Below, piece by piece: positions 25,847 to 35,511 of a stretch of DNA of 64,000 bases. A program made the position numbers and the translations under genes. Source of the DNA: Bacteroidota bacterium (lineage in GTDB: Bacteria; Bacteroidota; Bacteroidia; UKL13-3); NCBI GenBank assembly GCA_027488905.1, contig JAIYAT010000017.1:1-64000 (forward strand), in the 5' to 3' direction. The stretch's first letter is position 1. Each line of letters begins with the position of its first letter. The notes under the pieces are model-generated. The model had not been told where the DNA came from. It ran no database searches and worked only from the letters and a program-made list of their open reading frames with translations.

Positions 25847-27343
25847 TTATTTTGAATTAGCGATTTCATGTAATTCATCTAAGGTTTTTTGATTTGCTAG
25901 ATTGTACGATTTCCATGTTTTGTTGTTTACTTCGTGCAACATGCTATCATACAACATGTGCGATTCGAAAGGATACGCAGCTAATTGATTTGGAGGCATA
26001 ACTTCCTTATACACCTTTTTTAGGTTGTAGTCGGAGTATCTTGCAATGGCTGGGTAGGCCGCATAAGAAAGCTTGTATAGATAAGAAATATCTGCATACT
26101 TGTTGTTTAGTATTGCACGCTCCACATGATGATTGGCAATAATGCGGTCCCAATTAATACTTGTAGAAAGTACCAAGAATACAAACCAAACAAGCGTGTT
26201 GGTTTGAACTAAAAAATAGTTGCTGAGTTTGTATCGTATTTTGATATAGGTTAGTCCTAGCCCAATGGTAGCACAGCTAAGAAAGAAGTAAACACCAATT
26301 CTTTTATAAGTAAAAAGTTGTTCCTCGCTAATGTATAAATGGTTTCTATACGCAGCTGTAATTACCAGCCAAACATTTAAGCCAATCCATATATAACTTA
26401 AAATTTTATTGGTTTTGTTTCCATTAAAACTTTGACTTCCTCTAAACACCCATAAAATTATACTTATGGCAAAAAGTATTGACCAAATGAGGGCGTCTAC
26501 ACCTTGATGCACATATTCAGAAAAGCTTATGCCTTCTGGCATAATGTGTTGTGTTAGGTGAAAAGTATCAATCACATTTACCAGCAGCAAGAGTAGGTTC
26601 AAGCCGACAAATACTACCTTGGCCAGCAACCACTCTGTTGATTCATTTACCCAGATTCCAAAAATGTTGTAAGGTTGATATTCACTATAGTTTAGTAAAC
26701 TGCTTAAGTTGCTTTCTTTATTAGCAAAGTTCTTTAGTAACATAGGCTTAAAGAAAGTGCTTAATAATGCCAGTCCAAATAGGTAATTAAACAGTAAAGG
26801 AAAAGAGATAAAGTCGAAATTGAATTGTTTTACAAATTGATCAAAGCCTGCACTCATGTTTCTGTAGATGCCGAAGAATATAATAAAGATGATTGCACTC
26901 AAGGCAGTAATGAGCTTATAATTCACCTTAGAATTACTTTGCTCTTCGGTGGTTTCTTCATGGTTTTCTTCTTCTGTTTTTTTGTTGAATAAGTTTGCGA
27001 ATTTTGCAATAGGACTAGATGGGTAAGTATAAAGTGCTTGAACCAAATAGCCAGCAATAGAAAGCTTAGGTAGAGCCAAACTTACAGATAACAAGCCAAG
27101 GGAAATAACATTGGCAAAGGCTGAAAGAAAATGCCCATGAAGCAAGGCAAAGGTTGCAGAAAACAGTGCAGCTGCACTTAAGCCTAGTTGAGTTTTTTCT
27201 TTCATTTGTTTCGGGTTGAACCAAAAGAGAAGGCTGATGAGTAGAATGTTTAGCAGCAGAATGTTAAGGCCAATGCCTTCTTGGTAAAGGAGAAAGGTAT
27301 AGGCCAATGCCGCAACCAGACTGATTTTATTTGTATGCATCAT
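25847..27343 (-). CDS. DUF4173-like integral membrane protein
   Basis: A 498-residue protein with roughly a dozen predicted membrane helices, a charged loop (KTEEENHEETTEEQSNSK near residue 120) and a soluble C-terminal part (about 425-498). It resembles DUF4153/DUF4173 proteins, which recur in Bacteroidota next to small winged-helix regulators. The function of the family is unknown. Its ATG overlaps the previous stop (ATGA). Confidence 0.65.
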   Translation of the reverse strand: MMHTNKISLVAALAYTFLLYQEGIGLNILLLNILLISLLFWFNPKQMKEKTQLGLSAAALFSATFALLHGHFLSAFANVISLGLLSVSLALPKLSIAGYLVQALYTYPSSPIAKFANLFNKKTEEENHEETTEEQSNSKVNYKLITALSAIIFIIFFGIYRNMSAGFDQFVKQFNFDFISFPLLFNYLFGLALLSTFFKPMLLKNFANKESNLSSLLNYSEYQPYNIFGIWVNESTEWLLAKVVFVGLNLLLLLVNVIDTFHLTQHIMPEGISFSEYVHQGVDALIWSILFAISIILWVFRGSQSFNGNKTNKILSYIWIGLNVWLVITAAYRNHLYISEEQLFTYKRIGVYFFLSCATIGLGLTYIKIRYKLSNYFLVQTNTLVWFVFLVLSTSINWDRIIANHHVERAILNNKYADISYLYKLSYAAYPAIARYSDYNLKKVYKEVMPPNQLAAYPFESHMLYDSMLHEVNNKTWKSYNLANQKTLDELHEIANSK

Positions 27344-27885
27344 ATTGAATTAAGTTTATTTTGATAAGCGAGGGCTTGGCGCATCCTGTATAACAATAGC
27401 AGGGTTATAAAAATGGGAGCGCAAATAAATATGCCTAAGAATGGAACTACTGTTAAAAATATATAACCCTTTATAGCAAGCATCACGAAAGGTATCATTG
27501 CTATGATTATTAAGATTAAGCAAGTGGTTTCAAAAACAAATAGAATTGAGGGATGTGTCCATTTAAACCATAAAGATTTGCTTAGGAAGTATGCTATCAA
27601 AACAAGGTAATAGCTGTAGAGTATACCTATTAGTGTTTCTTTAGGTAATAATAATATGTGAAACCCTGGATTAAGGTCGCCGCTTGGTTCTACATAGTTG
27701 TTTATTTGAGAGGCAATACTTGGTAAAACAAGCAGCACCAATACATCGATAAACCAACTTTCAAAGTCATTAAAGTTGTTGGTAGTAGGTTTATGAATGC
27801 CTTTACTGATTTTAATGAATAGGTAAACAAGACCTACAATTTGAGCTAATGCTAATGGGATAATGAAGAATAATATTGGTTCCAT
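27340..27885 (-). CDS. Hypothetical membrane protein
   Basis: A 181-residue protein with about five membrane helices (FIIPLALAQIVGLVYLFIKI, then VLVLLVLPSIASQI and others) and a short polar loop. No family recognised. It is translationally coupled to the DUF4173-like gene downstream and separated by 46 bases from the regulator gene upstream. It probably forms part of the same membrane system. Confidence 0.6.
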   Translation of the reverse strand: MEPILFFIIPLALAQIVGLVYLFIKISKGIHKPTTNNFNDFESWFIDVLVLLVLPSIASQINNYVEPSGDLNPGFHILLLPKETLIGILYSYYLVLIAYFLSKSLWFKWTHPSILFVFETTCLILIIIAMIPFVMLAIKGYIFLTVVPFLGIFICAPIFITLLLLYRMRQALAYQNKLNSI

Positions 27886-27931
27886 AATTTAAAAGTGCTT
27901 TGAATTTCAAAGTGAATTTGTAAAAAAAATA

Positions 27932-28234
27932 TCAAGATTGTTTTAAGAGTTTTTCAAGTGCATCGAGGTGTTTTTTGAAAGCTACTTTACCAAGTTTGGT
28001 GGCTTCGAAATAGGTATTAGGTTTTTTACCGATAAATTGTTTATTGACTATTACATATTCAAACTTTTCGAGTGCAGTCATGTGGCTTGCAAGATTTCCA
28101 TCGGTTAGTTTAAGCAAGTCTTTAATGGTGTTAAAATCAACAGTGTCGTTTACCATAAGCACAGACATAATGCCAAGTCGAATTCTGCTTTCAAAGGCTT
28201 TGTTTAATTGTGCTATGTCGAAGTGATTGGTCAA
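27932..28234 (-). CDS. Winged-helix transcription regulator (HTH_34-like)
   Basis: A 100-residue protein that is almost entirely one winged-helix domain: FESRIRLGIMSVLMVND, a recognition helix in LTDGNLASHMTALEKFEYV, and a wing in GKKPNTYFEATKLGKVAF. This is the compact regulator found in many Bacteroidota beside membrane-protein operons. No effector domain is visible, so it may be a simple repressor of this operon. No ATG is available in frame; the likely start is TTG 28234, since the first ATG would remove the first helix. Confidence 0.8.
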   Translation of the reverse strand: MTNHFDIAQLNKAFESRIRLGIMSVLMVNDTVDFNTIKDLLKLTDGNLASHMTALEKFEYVIVNKQFIGKKPNTYFEATKLGKVAFKKHLDALEKLLKQS

Positions 28235-28243
28235 GACTTTGGC

Positions 28244-28885
28244 TTAATTTTTTTCGAAGGTGAAATAGGCAATGATACCATAGGCAATATGTACAATTCC
28301 AAATCCCAAGGCCCAAAACAATAAGCCATGGTTTATAAAAATGCCAGCCAATAAGCCTAAACTAATTTGAATTAATCCTAAAAACTTAACATGCTCGAAT
28401 GTGAATTTACTAGCGTTTACAAGTGCAAGTCCATAAAATACTAAAGTAGCTGGTGCAACCATTCCTGTAAAACCTTGAGCCACCATGATAATACAAAATA
28501 TTCCGCCAGCCACTAAAGGGATAGCCATATTAAACATAAGTTGTTTGCTAGTGCTTGTCCACATGCGTTCGCCATCTTTTCTGGCCTTTTTAATCGTTAA
28601 CCAAGTTGCTACACAAAGAGAAGCTACCAACACACATAGGGCATCGATTAAAAAGAAGGAAACAAACGAAATATTCATTTCACCTTGTTCATTTTTTGCG
28701 TATTCAAAGTAGGGGAGATTTCCTTGCTTGGTTTGAAGGTAAATGTATGCTGCAGCGGCACCCGCAAGGGCAATAAGCCCAACAAAAATTCCAGAAAGTC
28801 CGTTCAGCGATAAAAAGCGCGACGAACGCTCCATCATGTTTCGGATGTCTTTTAGGGCTTCTAATTGTTCTTCTGGGTTTGGCAT
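28244..28885 (-). CDS. Hypothetical membrane protein of the winged-helix operon
   Basis: A 213-residue protein. A cytoplasmic leader (PEEQLEALKDIRNMMERSSRFL) is followed by six membrane helices in pairs (including GIFVGLIALAGAAAAYIYL). The leader and layout are typical of a Bacteroidota membrane family that accompanies winged-helix regulators. Function unknown. It is first in the operon, with its own promoter at 28906-28936, and ends 9 bases before the regulator gene. Confidence 0.7.
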   Translation of the reverse strand: MPNPEEQLEALKDIRNMMERSSRFLSLNGLSGIFVGLIALAGAAAAYIYLQTKQGNLPYFEYAKNEQGEMNISFVSFFLIDALCVLVASLCVATWLTIKKARKDGERMWTSTSKQLMFNMAIPLVAGGIFCIIMVAQGFTGMVAPATLVFYGLALVNASKFTFEHVKFLGLIQISLGLLAGIFINHGLLFWALGFGIVHIAYGIIAYFTFEKN

Positions 28886-28905
28886 TTTAAAAGTACTTTG
28901 TGATG

Positions 28906-28936
28906 CAAAGTTAATTTTCGTTTTTACATTTCCAAA
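28906..28936 (-). promoter_or_regulatory. Promoter for the winged-helix membrane operon
   Basis: On the minus strand TTTG (28936-28933), a 19-base spacer, and TAACTTTG (28913-28906), an exact consensus match. The start codon is at 28885, so the leader is about 16 bases. A partial copy of the iterated motif (TGGTTCAA, 28940-28947) lies just upstream. Confidence 0.7.
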
Positions 28937-29057
28937 TTTTGGTTCAAAAAATTATTGAAAATATTTTGTAAGTTTTGGATTTGCAGAATAGAAAGTTGAA
29001 GACAGCTCCCTTAAATTAGAAAAATACTTTGCGTTCTCAAATTTGCGTTTTAGTCAT

Positions 29058-29792
29058 ATGATTAAATTACTTGGATTAATAATGCTGCTGTTTGCTTCAA
29101 ACATTTCTTGTAGGGATAATCATTTAATAAACAATGCACATTCAGCGCAATTGGTTCAGCCCAAAACCGACAGCATACTTCCAATTGAAACGCGATACCA
29201 AATGTTGAAGGATAGTGTAAGCGCTTTGAGAAAAAATTACAAAGCCCAATACCAGCAATCCATAAATAAAACTGAAGTAATCAAGTTGGCGCGAGCATCC
29301 TTTATAAAATTGCTTGAAAAGGATTTTTTTACGATTTGGAATGGCACGCAATGGGACTTTTATGGCACCACACAAGTTCCGCAAAAAGGTAAAATTGCTT
29401 GCGGCTACTTTGTTACAACTGTCTTAAGAGATATGGGAGTAAAAATAGATAGGGTAGCTATGGCAGAAACCTATTCGGAAAAGCTTATTAAAACCTTGGT
29501 TCAACCCAAATACATAAAAAAGTATGTTCCATTTAACTTGCCCAATTTTGTAACCGAAAAGCAAAAGGAAGAAGATAATGTTTACATCGTAGGCTTAGAT
29601 AACCATGTGGGATTTATTATTGTAGAAAATCACCAAGTTTGGTTCTTACACAGTTCTGTTTTGCAACCTGGAGCTGTTGTTAAAGAACGTGCAGATACTT
29701 CAATGGCACTACAAATCAACTATTATACAGTAGCTGGTAACCTAACAGCCGATGAGCTTTTTCTAGAAAACTGGATTTTAATGAAACCTTAA
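29058..29792 (+). CDS. Putative lipoprotein with Cys-His (NlpC/P60-like) hydrolase fold
   Basis: A 244-residue protein with a signal peptide and a possible lipid-attached Cys (LLFASNISCRDN). The body has KIACGYFVTTVLRDMG near residue 114 and VGLDNHVGFIIVENHQVWFLHSS near 185. A Cys in a helix start and a His in a following beta-strand are the order expected of NlpC/P60-like papain-fold peptidases acting on peptidoglycan, but the match is by pattern only. It could be an inactive relative. The start ATG 29058 is preferred over TTG 29043. Confidence 0.55.
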   Translation: MIKLLGLIMLLFASNISCRDNHLINNAHSAQLVQPKTDSILPIETRYQMLKDSVSALRKNYKAQYQQSINKTEVIKLARASFIKLLEKDFFTIWNGTQWDFYGTTQVPQKGKIACGYFVTTVLRDMGVKIDRVAMAETYSEKLIKTLVQPKYIKKYVPFNLPNFVTEKQKEEDNVYIVGLDNHVGFIIVENHQVWFLHSSVLQPGAVVKERADTSMALQINYYTVAGNLTADELFLENWILMKP

Positions 29793-31453
29793 CTCAAATT
29801 CACAATCTCCCCATCTACTACATCAATTACATTGGCAGCAGGCTCTTTGGGCAAACCTGGCATGCGCATGATTTCTCCAGCTACAGCCACTATAAATCCA
29901 GCGCCAGCATTGATAACCAAATTGTCTATGTGGATGTTAAAGCCTTCTTCTGCACCTACTAGAGCGGCATTTTCTGTAAAGCTAAATTGTGTTTTGGCAA
30001 TGCAAACAGGAAGCGACTCTAATTGCAATGTTTTAATTTTCTTTAGGGCTGCCTTGGCATTCTTTCCGTAGCTAACAGATTTGCCTTTATAAACTTTGGT
30101 CACAATTTTAAAAATCTTGTCTTCTATGCTATCACTAAGTTCATAGGTATGAACAATTGGTTTTGAAGCTTGATTTTCAACAATCTCAACCACCTTTTTT
30201 GCAAGACTTGCCGCACCTTCACCTCCTTTAGCAAAGCCTTCGTTAATTGCAAAATGGGCGCCCATTTCCTTACACCAATTTTCTATAAATGAAATTTCTT
30301 CTTCAATATCAAAACCAAATTTGTTAAGGGCAAGAATTACTGTTTGTCCAAATTGTTGTAAGTTTTCTATATGACGTTGCACATTAACAATTCCTGCTTT
30401 TAAGCCATCCATATTGGGTTGCTTAATTAACTTTTCATCTACCTTTCCATGAAGTTTAATGCTTTGCGTGGTAGTAACCAAAACACAGGCCTTTGGTGCA
30501 ATACCTGCTGTTCTGCATTTGATGTTTAAAAATTTCTCACCACCTAAATCAGAACCAAAACCACTTTCTGTTACAGTGTATTCCGAATGTTGCATGGCTG
30601 CTTTGGTTGCCATAATACTATTGCAACCATGGGCTATATTGGCAAATGGTCCGCCATGAATAAACGCAGCTCCTCCTTCTATGGTTTGAACCAAGTTTGG
30701 CATAAAAGCATCTTTGAGTAAGGCTACCAATGCTCCAGCTACGCCTAAATCTTTTACATAAAATGGTGCATCATCGTATTTGTAGCCAAGCAAAATATTT
30801 TCTATCCTATTGCGTAAATCATCCAAAGAATTGGCTAGGCAAAAAATGGCCATGATTTCGCTTGCTGGTGTAATATCAAATCCTGTTTCGGTTGGTATGC
30901 CATTGCTGCTGCCGTTTAGGCCACTTAAAATATATCTCAAAGATCTATCATTAACATCAAGCACTCTTCTCCATACAATTTGCTTGAGTCCGTTTGGATT
31001 ATTTTTGTTGTAGTATTGGTAATTATCCAACAAGGCAGCCAAGGTATTATTGGCAGAGGTTATCGCATGAAAATCTCCAGTAAAATGTAAGTTAATATCT
31101 TCCATGGGTAGTACCTGAGAATAACCACCGCCAGCAGCTCCGCCCTTCATGCCAAAAACCGGACCTAAGCTTGGTTCTCTTAAAGCAACAATTGCCTTTT
31201 TGCCAATCTTGTTTAGACCTTGCGCCAAAGCAACAGAAGTAGTTGTTTTCCCAGAACCACTTTTATTGGGTGTGGTGGCAGTTACCAAAATCAAATTGCT
31301 TTGATTAATTTTAACAGTGTTTGGTTCAAACCTAACCTTAGCTTTATAATGGCCATAAGGTTCTAATGCATCTTCTGAAATGCCAATACTTGCGGCTATA
31401 TTTTTGATGGGTTGTAAAGCAACTTCGTGTGCAATTTCTATATCTGATTTCAT
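29789..31453 (-). CDS. fhs: Formate--tetrahydrofolate ligase
   Basis: A 554-residue enzyme that makes 10-formyl-tetrahydrofolate from formate, ATP and tetrahydrofolate. The phosphate-binding loop is TPNKSGSGKTTTSVALAQGL (about residue 60; slightly longer than the clostridial TPAGEGKTT). It is followed by LREPSLGPVFGMKGGAAGGGY and DINLHFTGDFHAIT (about 122). Near the C-terminus is GEIMRMPGLP. The length fits the family. It is convergent with the lipoprotein gene, with stops overlapping by 4 bases. Confidence 0.94.
   Translation of the reverse strand: MKSDIEIAHEVALQPIKNIAASIGISEDALEPYGHYKAKVRFEPNTVKINQSNLILVTATTPNKSGSGKTTTSVALAQGLNKIGKKAIVALREPSLGPVFGMKGGAAGGGYSQVLPMEDINLHFTGDFHAITSANNTLAALLDNYQYYNKNNPNGLKQIVWRRVLDVNDRSLRYILSGLNGSSNGIPTETGFDITPASEIMAIFCLANSLDDLRNRIENILLGYKYDDAPFYVKDLGVAGALVALLKDAFMPNLVQTIEGGAAFIHGGPFANIAHGCNSIMATKAAMQHSEYTVTESGFGSDLGGEKFLNIKCRTAGIAPKACVLVTTTQSIKLHGKVDEKLIKQPNMDGLKAGIVNVQRHIENLQQFGQTVILALNKFGFDIEEEISFIENWCKEMGAHFAINEGFAKGGEGAASLAKKVVEIVENQASKPIVHTYELSDSIEDKIFKIVTKVYKGKSVSYGKNAKAALKKIKTLQLESLPVCIAKTQFSFTENAALVGAEEGFNIHIDNLVINAGAGFIVAVAGEIMRMPGLPKEPAANVIDVVDGEIVNLS
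30683..30694 (+). repeat. Iterated 12-mer, copy 4
   Basis: Exact copy inside fhs, read on the coding strand as Leu-Val-Gln-Thr. Confidence 0.8.
31321..31332 (-). repeat. Iterated 12-mer, copy 5
   Basis: Exact copy inside fhs in the opposite orientation to copy 4; it encodes parts of Arg-Phe-Glu-Pro-Asn. Both orientations therefore occur in one gene. Confidence 0.8.
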
Positions 31454-31516
31454 GGTCTTACATTTTCTATTTTAACAAAGTAACTTAAGCCCAAGCACAA
31501 TTCAATACACTTTTGA

Positions 31517-31524
31517 TATATTTG
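31517..31524 (+). promoter_or_regulatory. -7 promoter box for the DUF2339 gene
   Basis: TATATTTG, an exact -7 match, with no clear TTTG at the -33 position. The ATG at 31540 gives a leader of about 10 bases. Confidence 0.45.
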
Positions 31525-31539
31525 ACTAAAATCATTGAA

Positions 31540-34056
31540 ATGGAAGCATTCTTAATTTTTTTGGCATTAATACTTGTGTTTTACCACCATTATACTATTA
31601 AAAGTCTATTTGAAGCGCAGCGACGCGATATGTATAATATGGAAGGTCGACTGATACAACGTATCAAAGAACAAGGTGTTCCAAAAGAAGTAATTGCGGA
31701 AAATGTTGTAAGTAACAATGCAGAAGTTGAAATCGAAAAGGAAGTTGAAAAGCAAATTACTCCTGAAACAGAACCCAAACTGGCCCCTACAACTTTGGAG
31801 ATTATTTCAGAAAATCTTGAGGTTCTAGAAGTAGAGAAAGAATCTGTATTTGGTGAACCAATTAAGTTTTTCGAATTGCCAATTGATTCAACTTCAGGTG
31901 ATGAGGAAGAGTATGAGGAGCCTACATTTGAAAGTGAAGAAATCCCTAAATCCTATGAAACGGAGCCGCTAAGTTGGTTTGAATCATTTAGTAGAAGAAA
32001 TCCAGATTTGGAGAGATTTATAGGTGAAAATCTTATCAGTAAAATTGGTATTGCCATCCTAGTTCTGGGCATTGGTTTTTTTGTGAAATACGCCATTGAT
32101 CAAAACTGGATAAACGAAATAGCCAGGGTAGGCATTGGATTTTTGGCAGGTGGTGCACTATTAGCCTTATCAAATAAGTTGCGTAAAACCTTTACTGCTT
32201 TTAGTAGTGTTTTGGTAGCGGGTGGAGTAGCGGTATTTTATTTTACTTTGAGCATTGCCTTCCAAGATTATCATATTTTTTCGCAAATAACCACCTTCGT
32301 TTTAATGTGTGTTGTAACTGGTTTTAGTGTCTTTATTTCATTAAGGTATGATAGGCAAGAATTGGCAATTTTATCTTTAATTGGGGGATTTATTGCACCC
32401 TTACTTGTGAGCACTGGCGAAGGAAATTATATAGTTTTATTCACTTACCTCTTAATTTTAGATGCGAGTTTATTGGTCTTGGCATTTTATAGAAATTGGT
32501 CCATTTTAAATGGAGTAACTTATTTTTTAACGGTCTTAATGTATGGGACTTGGTTCAAACAGTATGTTTTGGTTGATGATTCCACAAAAGAAATTCCATT
32601 CCTTGGCGCACTGCTTTTTGCTACTGCTTTTTATGTGGTCTTTACTTTAAGCAATCTCATTAATCAATTAAAAGAAAAGCAAGCATTTAGACCATATGAA
32701 TTAAGTTTAATTTTAAGCAATACCTTTTTATATTTTACCTGCGGCTTGTCCATACTTTCGCTTTATAATCCAGCGTTTAAAGGTATTTTTGCAATTAGTT
32801 TAGCGGCTTTTAATTTTATCATAACTTACTATATAAGTCGACAGAATAGGGTAGATAAAAACCTGTTTTATTTGCTTATTGGTGTAACCCTAACCTTTGT
32901 AACTCTAGCTGCTCCTTTGCAATTGAATGGTAATTATATTACCCTTTTTTGGGCAGCAGAGGCAAGTATGTTATTGTGGTTGGCTCAGAAATCCAATTTA
33001 ACAATTTATCGTTTTGTATCAATTCCAATTATGCTGCTTGGTATCATCAGTATGTTTATGGATTGGAACCAAGTTTATGGTCAAATGGAAAACCTAAGGC
33101 CAATTTTTAATCCGGCATTCATCAGCTCAATGAGTATTATTTTAAGTATGTTGTTGTACTTGTATTTTTTAAAGCAAGAATCAGAAACTTCGCATAAGTT
33201 TTTGGAACTTAATTTAAATAGAGATACACACATCACTGCTACAAGTTTATTGCTATTGCCAATTATGTATTTTGCTGGTTATACAGAATTAGATTATCAC
33301 CTCAATCAATTCCTTGCAATGAGCATTCAGGTGGGTGCAATTGAGTTTTTATATCATTTGGTTTTTACCAGTATTGTTTTGTTTTTATGTAAGAAAAACT
33401 ATTCACAATATTTTAAAAATTTAATAATGCCTGTTGGTGTATTAAACCTTTTGGGTTATTCTTATTATTTTGGTTTAAGCTATATCAGAGAGATAAATTA
33501 TTTGATTGATGCACCTAATGTTTTACCTTATGTATATATCGTTCATTATTTCTGCCTCATTCCTTTTGTTTATCAAATGGTACTTTTATATAAACCCTTA
33601 AAGCTGGAGTGGTATAAAGGAACAGCTTGGTTGCTCACACTTATGTTATGTTTCTTACTAAGTTCAGAGTTGCAATGGCAAGTGCTCTCATTCAATTTGA
33701 CTAATATTCAAGCGCAAGTGGCGAGTGCCCTAGAAAATAACCCTCTACTTGGATATGAAATGATTGCTAAACTAAGTCAAAGTATCAACAAAACTGCTTA
33801 TCCAATTTTATGGGGATTGTTGGCATTTGTGTTGTTAAGCTTTGGCATTAGAAGAGCCTATCAGCCTTTACGAATAGCTGCGCTAGCGCTCATTGGCTTA
33901 ACCATTTTAAAGTTGTTTGTTTACGATATAAGAAATGTATCTGAAGGAGGTAAGATAGCCGCATTTATATTGCTTGGCATTGTGTTGCTCATCATTTCAT
34001 TTACATATCAAAAGATTAAATCTATTATATTAGATGAGACACCAAATAAGGAATAA
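31540..34056 (+). CDS. DUF2339 family polytopic membrane protein
   Basis: An 838-residue protein. An N-terminal helix (FLIFLALILVFYHHY) is followed by a coiled-coil segment (about 20-50), a long acidic linker (about 55-150) and then about 25 membrane helices to the end. A conserved start of the membrane region is NLISKIGIAILVLGIGFFVK. This is the DUF2339 layout, whose function is unknown. It is transcribed alone, divergent from fhs. An earlier in-frame ATG is excluded by the -7 box position. Confidence 0.8.
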   Translation: MEAFLIFLALILVFYHHYTIKSLFEAQRRDMYNMEGRLIQRIKEQGVPKEVIAENVVSNNAEVEIEKEVEKQITPETEPKLAPTTLEIISENLEVLEVEKESVFGEPIKFFELPIDSTSGDEEEYEEPTFESEEIPKSYETEPLSWFESFSRRNPDLERFIGENLISKIGIAILVLGIGFFVKYAIDQNWINEIARVGIGFLAGGALLALSNKLRKTFTAFSSVLVAGGVAVFYFTLSIAFQDYHIFSQITTFVLMCVVTGFSVFISLRYDRQELAILSLIGGFIAPLLVSTGEGNYIVLFTYLLILDASLLVLAFYRNWSILNGVTYFLTVLMYGTWFKQYVLVDDSTKEIPFLGALLFATAFYVVFTLSNLINQLKEKQAFRPYELSLILSNTFLYFTCGLSILSLYNPAFKGIFAISLAAFNFIITYYISRQNRVDKNLFYLLIGVTLTFVTLAAPLQLNGNYITLFWAAEASMLLWLAQKSNLTIYRFVSIPIMLLGIISMFMDWNQVYGQMENLRPIFNPAFISSMSIILSMLLYLYFLKQESETSHKFLELNLNRDTHITATSLLLLPIMYFAGYTELDYHLNQFLAMSIQVGAIEFLYHLVFTSIVLFLCKKNYSQYFKNLIMPVGVLNLLGYSYYFGLSYIREINYLIDAPNVLPYVYIVHYFCLIPFVYQMVLLYKPLKLEWYKGTAWLLTLMLCFLLSSELQWQVLSFNLTNIQAQVASALENNPLLGYEMIAKLSQSINKTAYPILWGLLAFVLLSFGIRRAYQPLRIAALALIGLTILKLFVYDIRNVSEGGKIAAFILLGIVLLIISFTYQKIKSIILDETPNKE

Positions 34057-34087
34057 TTTACTTGTATTAATGTTTTTATTTTTTATC

Positions 34088-34099
34088 GGTTTGAACCAA
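34088..34099 (+). repeat. Iterated 12-mer, copy 6 (intergenic)
   Basis: Exact copy in the 80-base gap between the convergent DUF2339 and rocD genes, where no protein sequence constrains it. Confidence 0.8.
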
Positions 34100-34136
34100 A
34101 CGTTAGTTTAATTCTGCAGTGCAAACAGAAACTATT

Positions 34137-35381
34137 TTAGCCTTGCTTTAAACCCAAAATGGTTTTCTCAATAATATCGCAAGCTGCATGCATTTGCGTT
34201 TCTGTAATGGTTAAAGGGGGAGCAAACCTTATAATATTACCATGCGTTTGCTTAGCTAAAAGGCCGTTTTCTTTTAACATTAAGCAAATTTCCCAACCTG
34301 AATTATCATTTATTGGTTCAATAACAATTGCATTTAATAAACCCTTGCCGCGTACAGCAATTATTAGGTTTGTTTTGGCCATTAAGTCATTCATGCGTGT
34401 TCTAAAAACAACTCCCATGGCCTCTGCATTTGCTGCAAGATTTTCTTCTTTTAACACCTGTAGTGCTGTAGTGGCTACTGCGCATGCTAATGGGTTGCCT
34501 CCATAGGTAGAACCATGTTCACCAGGTTTAATGGTTAGCATAATTTCATCATTTGCTAAAACTGCAGAAATGGGTAATAAGCCTCCCGAGAGAGCCTTGC
34601 CTAAAATTAGAATATCTGGTTTAACACCTTCATGGTCGCAAGCCAACATTTTTCCAGTTCTGCAAAGTCCAGTTTGAACTTCGTCAGCAATCATTAAAAC
34701 TTTATATTTTGTGCAAAGTTCTCGCACCTTTTGTAAATAACCTTCCTCTGGAACCACTACGCCTGCCTCACCTTGAATGGGTTCAAACATAAATCCAGCA
34801 ATATGAGGGTCTGAGGCTAATATGCTTTCTAATGCGTCAATATCATTATATGGAATTAAACTAAAACCAGGCATAAACGGTCCAAATCCCGCATAACTAC
34901 TCGGGTCGCTGCTAGAGCTAATGGCTGCCATAGTTCTTCCCCAGAAATTTCCTTCTACAAAGATAATTTTAGCTTGATTTTCTGGAATTTGTTTAACAGT
35001 ATAACCCCAACGTCTAGCAAGTTTAATGGCTGTTTCACCACCTTCAACGCCGGTATTCATAGGAAGCACTTTGTCAAATCCAAAATACTCAGTGATGAAC
35101 TTTTCATATTCTCCTAACCTATTATTATGGAAGGCTCGGCTAGTTAAGGCTATTTTAGAGGCTTGTGAAGTCAATGCCTCAATTATTTTCGGGTGCCCGT
35201 GACCCTGGTTAACCGCACTGTATGCAGAAAGAAAGTCGAAATACTGCTTGCCTTCAACATCCCAAACAAAAATTCCTTCGCCTTTTTCTATCACCACCGG
35301 AATAGGATGATAATTATGCGCGCCATATTTGTCTTCAAGCGCTATAAAATAATTGCTGCTTTTTGATTCACTTGCCATCAT
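34137..35381 (-). CDS. rocD: Ornithine--oxo-acid aminotransferase
   Basis: A 414-residue class III PLP aminotransferase. It opens with [21 protein letters not shown], has [15 protein letters not shown], the cofactor contacts [20 protein letters not shown] (about 108) and [17 protein letters not shown], and the PLP Lys in [10 protein letters not shown] (about 260), with [19 protein letters not shown] after it. The KYGAHNYHP opening is characteristic of ornithine aminotransferase, which converts ornithine to glutamate semialdehyde. The ATG is at 35381 or 35378. Confidence 0.92.
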   Translation of the reverse strand: MMASESKSSNYFIALEDKYGAHNYHPIPVVIEKGEGIFVWDVEGKQYFDFLSAYSAVNQGHGHPKIIEALTSQASKIALTSRAFHNNRLGEYEKFITEYFGFDKVLPMNTGVEGGETAIKLARRWGYTVKQIPENQAKIIFVEGNFWGRTMAAISSSSDPSSYAGFGPFMPGFSLIPYNDIDALESILASDPHIAGFMFEPIQGEAGVVVPEEGYLQKVRELCTKYKVLMIADEVQTGLCRTGKMLACDHEGVKPDILILGKALSGGLLPISAVLANDEIMLTIKPGEHGSTYGGNPLACAVATTALQVLKEENLAANAEAMGVVFRTRMNDLMAKTNLIIAVRGKGLLNAIVIEPINDNSGWEICLMLKENGLLAKQTHGNIIRFAPPLTITETQMHAACDIIEKTILGLKQG

Positions 35382-35385
35382 GATG

Positions 35386-35393
35386 CAAAAGTA
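35386..35393 (-). promoter_or_regulatory. -7 promoter box for rocD
   Basis: Minus strand TACTTTTG, an exact TAnnTTTG match, ending only 4 bases before ATG 35381. No clear -33 element is visible. If used, the transcript would be leaderless. Confidence 0.5.
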
Positions 35394-35448
35394 AGTATTT
35401 TAGGCTAAGAAGAGGCCTAATTTGAACCAAACAAAGCTATAATTAAAG

Positions 35449-35490
35449 AAAAAATGCCGAGGCTTGGTTAACCCTAGCATTGGCATTTTT
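35449..35490 (-). terminator. Terminator of the TonB receptor / T9SS protein operon
   Basis: Outer arms AAAAAATGCC (35449-35458) and GGCATTTTT (35482-35490) enclose further pairing around GGTTAACC. On the minus strand it ends in a T-run, directly after the 35512 gene stop. Confidence 0.7.
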
Positions 35491-35511
35491 AATATTCAAG
35501 TTTTAATCAAT

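Noticed and set aside
34056-34136. Terminator between the convergent DUF2339 and rocD genes
   Set aside because: No stem of useful length; only the iterated motif is present.
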